Source of the DNA: Candidatus Cloacimonadota bacterium
GTDB lineage: Bacteria > Hydrothermota > E44-bin80
DNA length: 7,993 bases
Assembly: GCA_004376305.1 (NCBI GenBank)
Contig: SOKD01000209.1
Coordinates: 1 to 7,993, forward strand
Reading direction: 5' to 3'
Under the pieces are notes generated by a model that was given only the letters and a program-made list of their open reading frames with translations, made no database searches and had not been told where the DNA came from. This document shows, piece after piece, positions 1 through 6,211 of the stretch. Position 1 is the first letter of the stretch, and each line of letters starts with the position of its first letter. A program made the position numbers and the translations under genes.

Positions 1-1225
1 TCACATTAAGAAATAGCTTTCCGTTATCATCCTTCTCCTGCAACACATATGCGCGATCCCTCACCCATGAAATCAGTTTTCCGTCACCTGATGAAAAGTG
101 AAGGTCAACCACTTCAGTATCTTCATCCATAATTTTCTTGATTGCATTCAGCAATGTTTTGATGCCATCACCCTGTTTTGCAGATATGGCAACAGATCCA
201 GGATATTTTCGCAGGAGTCGTTCTACCAGTTCATCTGATGGAATGATGTCTGATTTGTTAAAAACAATCACTGTCCTCTTCTCTTCTATGCCAAGCTTAT
301 TCATTATATCTTGTGTCGCATCCATATGTCTGTTAATATTCTCATAGCTTGCATCAACAAGATGAAGCCTCAAATCCGCTTTAATCGCCTCCTCAAGTGT
401 GGCGTGAAATGATGCAATCAACTGTGCGGGAAGGTTCTTTATGAATCCAACGGTATCCGTAAGAAGAAACCGATGAAGCGGATCAATCTCAATAAGTCTG
501 GTCGTTGCATCAAGTGTGGCAAACAATTTATCTTCCACTAAAACGTGCGCATCAGCAAGTGCATTCATTAGTGTTGATTTACCAGCATTTGTGTAACCAA
601 GCAGAGCAACTCTGAAAACAGTATCCCGGTGCTTTGTCTGTATTCTCTGGCTTTTTTCAATCTTCTTCAGTTGCTTTTCAAGGTGACCTATTCGGGTCCT
701 GATGCGCCTTCTATCTACCTCTAATCTCTGTTCGCCAGGTCCTCTGGTACCAATCCCACCACCAAGGCGTGACAGTTCAATACCAGCTCCCTGGAGCATA
801 TGAAATCTGAATTTCAACTGTGCAAGCTCGACCTCGATTTTCGCAGCCACTGTTTTTGCATGCTGGGCAAAGATATCCAGTATTAACTCTCTTCTGTCAA
901 GCACCTTTCTCTTGGTGATTTCTTCTAATTTCCTTTTCTGTGAGGGAGTTAACTCTTCATTGAATATAATGGTATCAATGTTTAAATTAGATGAGATACT
1001 TCTCAACTCTCTTGTTTTGCCACTTCCTATGAAGGTTGCTGCATCATACCGCTTTCTATTCTGAATCAATTTTTCTACGACTTCACTACCTGCCGTCTCT
1101 GCCAGTGAAGCCATTTCATTGAGTCCATCAAACTTCTCCCATTTTTCCCGGGGATGTCTGGCAACAGAAATTAAGAGAACTCTTTCCTTTTTCTCTTTAT
1201 CAACAAGCAAATGCATCTTTCTCAT
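1..1225 (-). CDS. hflX: GTPase HflX (3' end cut by window edge)
   Basis: HflX is a ribosome-associated GTPase that splits stalled or hibernating 70S ribosomes under stress. The 408 codons present read without a break. Residues about 15-125 match the HflX N-terminal domain, followed by a helical linker and the family signature GGGIGTRGPGE (155-165). The G domain has Walker A GYTNAGKS (210-217), the G2 region LDATTR (238-243), G3 DTVG (257-260), G4 NKSD (323-326) and G5 SAK (348-350), so all GTP-binding motifs are intact. The family is commonly about 360-430 residues, so probably only a short C-terminal tail is missing. The start ATG at 1225-1223 lies one base after the radC stop. A GAGGGA about 10 bases upstream, inside the end of radC, may serve as ribosome binding site, which suggests translational coupling. 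Identification is from motifs and is secure. Confidence 0.96.
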   Translation of the reverse strand, partial: MRKMHLLVDKEKKERVLLISVARHPREKWEKFDGLNEMASLAETAGSEVVEKLIQNRKRYDAATFIGSGKTRELRSISSNLNIDTIIFNEELTPSQKRKLEEITKRKVLDRRELILDIFAQHAKTVAAKIEVELAQLKFRFHMLQGAGIELSRLGGGIGTRGPGEQRLEVDRRRIRTRIGHLEKQLKKIEKSQRIQTKHRDTVFRVALLGYTNAGKSTLMNALADAHVLVEDKLFATLDATTRLIEIDPLHRFLLTDTVGFIKNLPAQLIASFHATLEEAIKADLRLHLVDASYENINRHMDATQDIMNKLGIEEKRTVIVFNKSDIIPSDELVERLLRKYPGSVAISAKQGDGIKTLLNAIKKIMDEDTEVVDLHFSSGDGKLISWVRDRAYVLQEKDDNGKLFLNV

Positions 1226-1226
1226 A

Positions 1227-1907
1227 TTAGATTATTCCCTCACTTTTCATGCTATAATACATATCATTACCAATAATAATATGGTCAAGAATGTCAATAT
1301 CCATCAGTTCTGCAACATTTTTAAGCCGTTTTGTGAGCGCAATATCCTCCCTGCTCGGTTCTGGTTCACCAGATGGATGATTGTGGACAAGAATGATACC
1401 GATGGCGGAATCCAGAATTGCAGGTTTGAAGACATCTCGTGTGTGAACAATACTGCAAGAGACTGTTCCGACGGAAATTATCTCATCTTTGAGGAGTTTG
1501 TTCTTAACATCGAGATAGAGACCATGCATTACTTCCTTTTCAAGCTTACCACTTCCCGAAAGGTATTCGAAGACATCCCGGGGTGAGTTTAAATACACCT
1601 CTTTCCGTGCTTTCCCGAAGAGCCGTCTTCCAAGCTCAAGCGCTGCAATGATCTGGCACGATTGGATTTCTGAAAGATTAAGCGCTGCACTGAGTTTCTC
1701 CACACTTTGTTCATATGAGAGCGACTTTGCACCATAATCATCAATCACCCTTCGTGCGATGGAAAGCACATCTTCCTTTCTTGTTCCCCTGCCCAGAATG
1801 ATGGCAATCAGTTCATGGTTCCTCAAAACTTCCGGACCATAATTTTTTAGTTTCTCCCTCGGTTTTTTCTCGGGGGGCAATTCTTTCAGCTTGTAAATTC
1901 GACTCAT
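1227..1907 (-). CDS. radC: RadC family JAMM/MPN protein
   Basis: This is a 226-residue RadC-like protein, close to the usual length of about 220-230. The N-terminus has the typical PREKL (16-20), then a helix-hairpin-helix-like region. The C-terminal MPN/JAMM domain carries HNHPSGEPEPS (175-185) with D188 and a candidate catalytic E125, so the zinc-binding set H175, H177 and D188 is complete. The family was once linked to DNA repair, but its biochemical role is unsettled. The ATG at 1907-1905 is chosen because it gives the usual RadC N-terminus. A strong sigma70-like promoter ends only 7 bases before it, and it has no good ribosome binding site. A rival ATG at 1964-1962 has AAGGAG (1978-1973) 8 bases upstream and would add 19 residues beginning MCCC, which are not RadC-like. 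hflX follows after one base, so the two genes are probably co-transcribed. Confidence 0.93.
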   Translation of the reverse strand: MSRIYKLKELPPEKKPREKLKNYGPEVLRNHELIAIILGRGTRKEDVLSIARRVIDDYGAKSLSYEQSVEKLSAALNLSEIQSCQIIAALELGRRLFGKARKEVYLNSPRDVFEYLSGSGKLEKEVMHGLYLDVKNKLLKDEIISVGTVSCSIVHTRDVFKPAILDSAIGIILVHNHPSGEPEPSREDIALTKRLKNVAELMDIDILDHIIIGNDMYYSMKSEGII

Positions 1908-1914
1908 GTCCGCA

Positions 1915-1943
1915 CTTATATCAAATTGCCAATACAAAGTCAA
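1915..1943 (-). promoter_or_regulatory. sigma70-type promoter of radC-hflX, possibly leaderless
   Basis: On the minus strand there is TTGACT (1943-1938), a 17-bp spacer and TATAAG (1920-1915). Each hexamer matches the consensus at 5 of 6 bases. Transcription would begin around 1908, essentially at the A of the radC ATG (1907), giving a leaderless message. This is a sequence match only. If the upstream ATG at 1964 is the true start, the element would lie inside the coding region and be coincidental. Confidence 0.55.
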
Positions 1944-1976
1944 CAGGAAATTGCAGCAACACATACCCTTTTCTCC

Positions 1977-2005
1977 TTGACAAAGATTGTAGAATTGTGC
2001 ACAAT
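1977..2005 (+). promoter_or_regulatory. sigma70-type promoter of the TGS-kinase gene
   Basis: A consensus TTGACA (1977-1982) is followed after 17 bp by CACAAT (2000-2005), which matches the -10 consensus at 4 of 6 bases. Transcription would begin near 2012, about 22 bases before the ATG at 2034, leaving room for the AAGGAG ribosome binding site at 2021-2026. The -10 sits on the right half of a 12-bp perfect palindrome, so repressor control is plausible. Confidence 0.5.
1994..2005. promoter_or_regulatory. 12-bp perfect palindrome, candidate operator
   Basis: ATTGTGCACAAT is identical to its reverse complement. It overlaps the -10 element of the rightward promoter and lies upstream of the leftward one, the usual place for a repressor operator in a divergent region. 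I do not recognise it as the site of a particular regulator, and no regulator gene lies in the window. Confidence 0.35.
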
Positions 2006-2033
2006 AAACACTTAAAACGTAAGGAGTAAAGTG

Positions 2034-3677
2034 ATGTCCAACTGTTATATCAAACGAAGACAAATACGTTTCAAAAGGGGCACCACTACCTTGAGTTTGT
2101 TAAGAGCGCATACGAAGGATTACAGAAGGTTTATAGTCTGCAAGATCAATAACAAACTCTCAGATCTGCATCAGAAAATCAAGAACGGTGATAGAATCAC
2201 TGCGCTTGATATAGGGGACAGCGAGGGATTCAGGTGCTACCAGAACAGTCTTTCATTGCTTCTCTCAGCAGTTGTAGCCGAGTGTTTGCCCGGGAAAAAA
2301 CTCATTATTGAACACTCATTTGGCGATGGGTTCTTCTGTAAGTTCGATAATGGATGCTCCGTCAGAAAGCAAGAATTTACAAGGATCAGCAGGATGATGA
2401 AGCAAAAAATCAGGGATGCAATCCCTTTTGAGAAAATCCAGAAATCCAAAATGTCAATAATAAGAAACTTCATTAAGCGCGAAAATTTTGAAAAGGTTCA
2501 ATTACTGAGGTATCAAAAAGGAAAAACCATAGATATATATACGTGCGGAACGTACTCAGACATCACATTCACTCCGCTTGTTCCAGACACCTCATATCTT
2601 GACAAATCTAGCCTCCTCTTCTATAAACCCGGTTTCGTTCTTCGGTTTCCCACTCCGGAATTAAGGAAGGTCCTGCCACTATTTCAGGACCCAAAAAAGC
2701 TTTTCTCCATTTTCGAGGAATATGAACGCTGGGGTGAAATCCTTGATATTTCTGATATTGTTCCTTTAAACCGCAGAATAGAAAAAGGCGAGATCTCCGA
2801 CGTTATAAAAATTGCTGAGGCTCTGCATGAAAAGAAAATAGCACAAATTGCAGATAAAATTAGGAAGAAAGATAAAAATCTGAAAATTGTGCTTATTGCA
2901 GGTCCATCCGCATCAGGAAAAACCACGTTCTCCAAAAGGCTCGCTATTCAACTGAGGGTTAACTGTTTAAGCCCCTTAACGCTATCAATAGATAATTACT
3001 TTCACGAAAGGGGCAAAACGCCAAAGCTTCCTGATGGATCATACGATTATGAGTCCATAAACGCCATTGATGTGAAACTCCTCAACAAACATCTTTTGAA
3101 ACTGCTTGAAGGAAAAGAGATTCAAATACCTCATTTTGAATTTGCCACAGGTAAAAGAGTTCGCGGAAAACGACTCAGGATGCACAAAAACCAGATTCTG
3201 CTCATTGAAGGAATCCATGGACTTAATGAGCGCCTTACCCATCAGGTTCCCGGAAAAAATAAATTAAAGATATATATCAGTACCCTCACACAACTTAATA
3301 TCGACAGCAACCACCGGATATCCACAAGGGATACGCGGATTCTCCGAAGGATGGTGAGAGATAGTCTCTTCAGAAATCACTCTGCCCATGAAACATTCAG
3401 GCTTTGGGAACATGTCCAGAAGGGAGAGGACAGAAACATCTTTCCCTACCAGGAAGAAGCCGATATAATGTTTAACTCTGCCCTCGTATACGAGCTCTCT
3501 GTTTTAAAAGGGTTCGCTGTTCCGCTGCTCAGAACCGTTCGTATGAATCGTAAGAACTACAGTAAGAGTGAACGATTGCTGAAGTTCCTTTCCTTTTTTC
3601 TAAAAATCTCACCTGCTGAAGTGCCGCCAACATCCATTCTCAGGGAATTTATCGGCGGAAGCAGCTTTTTGTATTAA
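2034..3677 (+). CDS. TGS/ThrRS-like domain fused to uridine kinase-like P-loop kinase
   Basis: A 547-residue two-part protein. Residues about 20-65 resemble a TGS domain, and 66-215 resemble the second additional (editing) domain of threonyl-tRNA synthetase, including TCG (170-172) and the stretch LVPDTSYL...PGFVLRFP. The C-terminal half is a phosphoribulokinase/uridine kinase-type P-loop domain: Walker A GPSASGKT (290-297), the substrate-side motif SIDNYF with D320, PHFEF (366-370) and IEGIHGLN (391-398). Proteins with this layout are usually annotated as uridine kinase or nucleoside kinase, but the substrate has not been settled as far as I know. The metal-binding HxxxH of true ThrRS editing domains is absent here (YQNSLSLLL at 69-77), so tRNA editing is unlikely. 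The ATG at 2034 sits 7 bases after AAGGAG (2021-2026). A GTG at 2031 would leave only 4 bases, so ATG is preferred. It is transcribed divergently from radC. Confidence 0.88.
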   Translation: MSNCYIKRRQIRFKRGTTTLSLLRAHTKDYRRFIVCKINNKLSDLHQKIKNGDRITALDIGDSEGFRCYQNSLSLLLSAVVAECLPGKKLIIEHSFGDGFFCKFDNGCSVRKQEFTRISRMMKQKIRDAIPFEKIQKSKMSIIRNFIKRENFEKVQLLRYQKGKTIDIYTCGTYSDITFTPLVPDTSYLDKSSLLFYKPGFVLRFPTPELRKVLPLFQDPKKLFSIFEEYERWGEILDISDIVPLNRRIEKGEISDVIKIAEALHEKKIAQIADKIRKKDKNLKIVLIAGPSASGKTTFSKRLAIQLRVNCLSPLTLSIDNYFHERGKTPKLPDGSYDYESINAIDVKLLNKHLLKLLEGKEIQIPHFEFATGKRVRGKRLRMHKNQILLIEGIHGLNERLTHQVPGKNKLKIYISTLTQLNIDSNHRISTRDTRILRRMVRDSLFRNHSAHETFRLWEHVQKGEDRNIFPYQEEADIMFNSALVYELSVLKGFAVPLLRTVRMNRKNYSKSERLLKFLSFFLKISPAEVPPTSILREFIGGSSFLY

Positions 3678-3709
3678 CAACCTTTTCAGAAACGAAATTA
3701 AATGATGTT

Positions 3710-3735
3710 CATTACTATCATTGTAATGGTTTTTT
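3710..3735 (+). terminator. weak rho-independent terminator after the kinase gene
   Basis: CATTAC (3710-3715) pairs with GTAATG (3723-3728) around a 7-base loop, followed directly by G and six T (3730-3735). It lies 33 bases past the kinase stop codon. The stem is short, with only two G-C pairs, so termination may be inefficient. An overlapping alternative hairpin is possible (3701-3722). Confidence 0.4.
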
Positions 3736-3830
3736 GCGTTGATATCGGCATTGCAAATCCTCAAGGATCAAAATGTTTCAAACGTACTGAACGCGCGAAA
3801 CGAACAATCCTTCATAATTTTTATTGACAG

Positions 3831-3858
3831 AGAATAACTTTTATGATAGCGTTATTCT
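3831..3858. repeat. 8-bp inverted repeat abutting the lipoprotein start codon
   Basis: AGAATAAC (3831-3838) and GTTATTCT (3851-3858) are perfect inverted copies separated by 12 bases, with centres 20 bp apart, about two helical turns. The right arm ends one base before the ATG at 3860. A TTGACA (3824-3829) lies immediately upstream and a TATGAT (3842-3847) lies between the arms. The spacing between those two hexamers, 12 bp, is too short for a standard promoter. The repeat could be an operator or an mRNA hairpin occluding the start. No ribosome binding site is visible here. Confidence 0.4.
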
Positions 3859-3859
3859 T

Positions 3860-4729
3860 ATGAAAATTCCATTAAGAGCAATCACTGCTGCCCTTGTATT
3901 ACTCATAATGATTGCATCCTGTGTGAAGCGGCAGGAAATTCTTCTTTACGAGGAAAAAGGAGAGTCAATACCGGCTGTTGACTCGCTCTACGATTACTCC
4001 AAGAACTTATATAAAAATGCTCAGTATAAGGAAGCTATTCAGTACTCAAAAAACATCATAGACAAGTATCCGACAAGCGAAAAGGTTGATGAGGCTCTGT
4101 CTCTGCTCTTGCTATCGAAATATCGTTTGAAGGATTATAGGGGAATAATCAACTCAGTAGCAGGTAAAGAAAAACTCTATAAAGGAAGATCTGCAGAAGC
4201 TGATATTCTGTATATCACTGCTCAATCGCTCGAGAAGCTGGGCAAAAAAAATGATGCAGCCAAAACCTATTTTGATATTCTGAAGCTCCCTATTAAAACA
4301 AACCTCAAGGACAAATCGGAAGAAAACCTGGAAAAACTCATCGAGAAAGAACTGACCTTCAGTGAAGTCAGGAAACTTGCTTCGCGTTATGAAAAAACTT
4401 CGCTCGGTTGTTTTACGCTGTATTATGCTGCACGCAAAGGACTTTCATTGGGCAAAGAACAGGAAGCACGAAAAATATACAACCATATGAAGCGCCTGTA
4501 TCCCAATAATAAACTAACCCTCGAAATAACTGAGATGCTGAAAGGTGAAAAATTTGTAACACTCACAGGTGGAGCTATTGGCTTTCTCGCCCCCTTAACA
4601 GAAGAATACGGTATTTTTGGAAAAAGGGTTAAAAAGGGCTTTGAGTTAGCACTCAAAGGTAAAAGCCTGAAAGTTATATCAGGAGACACGAGGGGAAGCC
4701 CATTAGGTGCTTTTGAGGAAATAATCTAG
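3860..4729 (+). CDS. TPR-containing lipoprotein, N-terminal part of an amber-interrupted gene
   Basis: The first 289 codons of a frame that continues to 5572. Residues 1-20 form a signal peptide with a basic start, a hydrophobic core and a lipobox IASC, with C21 as the lipidation site, so the product is anchored in a membrane facing the periplasm. Residues about 40-225 are helical and TPR-like (for example SKNLYKNAQYKEAI and AAKTYFDIL). From about 237 (GGAIGFLAPLTEEYG) a periplasmic binding protein fold of the branched-chain amino acid receptor type (Peripla_BP_6) begins, but it is cut by TAG at codon 290. TPR plus this fold is the layout of LpoA-type activators of penicillin-binding proteins, so a role in cell-wall synthesis is a reasonable guess. 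The ATG at 3860 is chosen for the signal peptide; no Shine-Dalgarno precedes it. Alone, this piece would have an incomplete binding domain. Confidence 0.8.
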   Translation: MKIPLRAITAALVLLIMIASCVKRQEILLYEEKGESIPAVDSLYDYSKNLYKNAQYKEAIQYSKNIIDKYPTSEKVDEALSLLLLSKYRLKDYRGIINSVAGKEKLYKGRSAEADILYITAQSLEKLGKKNDAAKTYFDILKLPIKTNLKDKSEENLEKLIEKELTFSEVRKLASRYEKTSLGCFTLYYAARKGLSLGKEQEARKIYNHMKRLYPNNKLTLEITEMLKGEKFVTLTGGAIGFLAPLTEEYGIFGKRVKKGFELALKGKSLKVISGDTRGSPLGAFEEII

Positions 4730-4738
4730 GTGATATAG
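4727..4738 (+). other. two in-frame TAG codons interrupting the lipoprotein frame
   Basis: TAG occurs at 4727-4729 and again at 4736-4738. Both flanking parts are in the same reading frame, so no frameshift is needed to join them. The residues around the stops, EII-stop-VI-stop-KDHVFVVIGP, continue the binding-domain fold smoothly. From memory, related proteins often have acidic residues at these places, so each TAG could derive from GAG by one change. Explanations are pseudogene formation, sequence error or amber readthrough. Confidence 0.9.
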
Positions 4739-5572
4739 AAGGATCATGTCTTTGTAGTCATCGGTCCTATATTGAGCATGCCTATGATAGCTGCATCAGG
4801 AATTTCTAACCTCCTGAAAGTTCCCATTATTTCACCAACAGCAACGGAAGAAGATATTTCTTCAATTGGTCCATATGTGTTCCAGCTCAATGTGGGTCTC
4901 GGCGCACAGGCAAGAGAGATGGCTAAATACGTGACCGGTACTCTCGGTTTCTACAAAATTGCAATTTTCCATCCTGATGATGCATATGGAAACAGCCTTG
5001 CTGATATATTTGCAGAAGAAGTAACAAGACTTGGTGCTCAGATCGTCGCCAAGCAGGATTATCCTGATGGGGCAACAGACTTCAAACATCAGATGAAATT
5101 TATAAAAGATCAAAAACCGCAAGCAATCTACATACCCTGCTATCCAAACGAAGCTATTATGATTGCACCACAATTGAAGTACTATAAAATCAGGGCAAAA
5201 ATTCTGGGAGCTGATGGATGGTATGACGAGAAGGTTCCTATACAGGGCGAAGAATATGTGGAAGGTGCAATTTTTACCAGTAATCCTTCCGTTGTTTACA
5301 AAAACTCTGATGTATACCGGGATTTCAGGAAACGGTATGTAGCAGAATATGGAACAGAACCATCTCGCGAATCTGCTCTTGGCTACGATGCAGGTGTGCT
5401 GCTCCTGAAAGCAATATCAACAGGAGCCCAGGATACAAAGTCACTGGCTCATGCATTAAGGGAAATGAAGCCGTATGCAGGAGCATCTGGTGTGGTTAAC
5501 GCTCGCGGTGTTTTTGAAGGGACAGTACCCTTCTATACCATAAAAAATGGTGATATTATACCATTGAAGTAA
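4730..5572 (+). pseudogene. Peripla_BP_6 domain, C-terminal part of the interrupted lipoprotein
   Basis: This stretch continues the frame of the lipoprotein fragment after the first TAG. It encodes most of a type I periplasmic binding domain: KDHVFVVIGPILS, PIISPTATEED, the second-lobe FYKIAIFHPDDAYGNSLADIF, DGATDFKHQM, AIYIPCYPNEA and ILGADGWYDE, ending with AGASGVVNARGVFEG...TIKNGDIIPLK. The order matches branched-chain amino acid receptor-like proteins and LpoA. The first possible starts after the second stop are TTG 4772 and ATG 4778. Neither has a good ribosome binding site, and a product from there would have no signal peptide and would lack the first strands of the fold, so independent function is unlikely. 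With both TAG codons read as sense, the whole protein (3860-5572) would be 570 residues. The sequence after the stops shows no further damage, so any inactivation is recent or only apparent. Confidence 0.75.
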
Positions 5573-5603
5573 TCAAGACAACAGAGAAAAACCGGAATTT
5601 TAC

Positions 5604-5609
5604 AAGGAG
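5604..5609 (+). promoter_or_regulatory. Shine-Dalgarno site pointing to a non-AUG start
   Basis: AAGGAG lies 5 bases before ATC at 5615 and 2 bases before ATT at 5612, with no ATG, GTG or TTG at a suitable distance. The frame opened there is the small membrane protein that follows, so this site decides its start. Confidence 0.6.
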
Positions 5610-5614
5610 AAATT

Positions 5615-5854
5615 ATCGGCAAAAAGAAAAAGAAGAAGAAAAAAATCGAAGAAACAAAAAAAGTGTCCAAAAAACCTCTGCAACCTGATGAAGTGCTGAG
5701 TTTCGGAAGGAAAAACTACTTCCTCTTTGCTGCAGCTATCCTCATCATTGCCGTCGGTTACCTGACATTGTCAAAAGGTTCAATGACCCTGGCTCCTATC
5801 CTCCTCGTTCTCGGTTATGTCATCCTGATCCCTATTGCAATAATAATTAAGTAA
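5615..5854 (+). CDS. small Lys-rich two-helix membrane protein, probable ATC start
   Basis: Read from ATC at 5615 this is 79 residues. A basic tail GKKKKKKKKIEETKK leads to a short linker, the sequence FGRKNYF and two hydrophobic segments, about 37-56 and 59-78, separated by SKGSM. FGRKNY followed by two helices resembles the small DUF3098-type membrane proteins; this is recall, not a search. Function is unknown. A conservative start is GTG at 5663 (63 residues), but that has no ribosome binding site, whereas AAGGAG (5604-5609) is well placed for ATC or ATT and the Lys-rich N-terminus is in frame. The gene begins 42 bases after the end of the lipoprotein frame with no promoter seen between them, so it is probably in the same operon. 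An ATG-to-ATC change or sequencing error is possible. Confidence 0.75.
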   Translation: MGKKKKKKKKIEETKKVSKKPLQPDEVLSFGRKNYFLFAAAILIIAVGYLTLSKGSMTLAPILLVLGYVILIPIAIIIK

Positions 5855-5903
5855 ACTCGCTGGCTTTGGAAATTAATTTTTCTCTTTTTCGTGCATTTTT
5901 TCC

Positions 5904-5932
5904 TTGACAACATTTCAATATTTTTATATGTT
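5904..5932 (+). promoter_or_regulatory. sigma70-type promoter of the ferredoxin gene
   Basis: Consensus TTGACA (5904-5909), a 17-bp AT-rich spacer and TATGTT (5927-5932, 4 of 6 matches) lie upstream of the ferredoxin. An alternative -10, TATATG at 5925-5930, would leave a 15-bp spacer. Transcription from about 5939 gives a 45-base leader containing a small hairpin, TCTCTT (5946-5951) with AAGAGA (5958-5963), just before the ribosome binding site. Confidence 0.55.
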
Positions 5933-5983
5933 AAACCAACTTTGATCTCTTGGATATAAGAGAGAAGAAAGGAGGTTGATACT

Positions 5984-6190
5984 ATGAAGTTGGTTCCAAA
6001 AGTCGACCTTGAAAAGTGCATCGGCGATGCAGTTTGCGAGGCAATGTGCCCTGATGTCTTTGAAATGAGGGATGACGATAAGGCACACGTGATAAATGCT
6101 GATGGCTGCGGAGAACTATGTGACTGCGAAGAGGCAGCAGATGCTTGTCCAACAGAGGCTATAATCCTTGAAGAAGAAGAAGAAGAATAA
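5984..6190 (+). CDS. 4Fe-4S ferredoxin with Asp cluster ligand
   Basis: A 68-residue acidic soluble ferredoxin, a low-potential electron carrier. The cluster motif is C12-I-G-D15-A-V-C18 with the distal ligand in C55-P, the arrangement of Pyrococcus furiosus ferredoxin, where Asp replaces the second cysteine. The following C22-PDVFEM also matches that group. Only one cluster is expected. Four cysteines are left over: C22, C42, C46 and C48. C22 may form a disulfide with one of the others, as C21-C48 does in Pyrococcus. The C-terminus is six Glu encoded by a perfect (GAA)6 tract. The ATG has a strong AGGAGG-type ribosome binding site (5970-5975) 8 bases upstream and its own promoter, and a hairpin follows the stop, so the gene is probably monocistronic and well expressed. 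The redox partner is not visible here. Confidence 0.93.
   Translation: MKLVPKVDLEKCIGDAVCEAMCPDVFEMRDDDKAHVINADGCGELCDCEEAADACPTEAIILEEEEEE
6170..6187 (+). repeat. (GAA)6 trinucleotide tract
   Basis: Six perfect GAA codons encode the Glu tail of the ferredoxin immediately before its TAA. Such a tract can change length by slippage, and because the unit is three bases the frame would be kept. Confidence 0.9.
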
Positions 6191-6211
6191 TACTATACTA
6201 TTCCTTTTCAC

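Noticed and set aside
1119..1586. A 155-codon plus-strand ORF
   Set aside because: It lies opposite radC and the start of hflX, both with clear family motifs; it is an antisense shadow.
1908..2063. RadC extended to 278 residues
   Set aside because: The extra N-terminus is unlike RadC, has no ribosome site, crosses the divergent promoter region and overlaps the kinase start.
3702..3827. A 41-codon ORF with a hydrophobic N-terminus (MMFITIIVMVF) between the kinase and lipoprotein genes
   Set aside because: No ribosome binding site, it runs through the terminator-like hairpin, and the second half looks like random sequence. Not supported as a gene.
3824..3859. TTG start 12 codons upstream of the lipoprotein ATG
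   Set aside because: The added residues would put polar sequence before the signal peptide, and the TTG is part of a TTGACA; ATG 3860 gives a proper lipoprotein signal.
4721..4744. Two compensating frameshifts instead of two stop codons
   Set aside because: Reading ATA, then CTA GGT GAT ATA GAA, then AAG needs three missing bases in two places. The in-frame reading with single-base changes is simpler and, from memory, matches the family's spacing.
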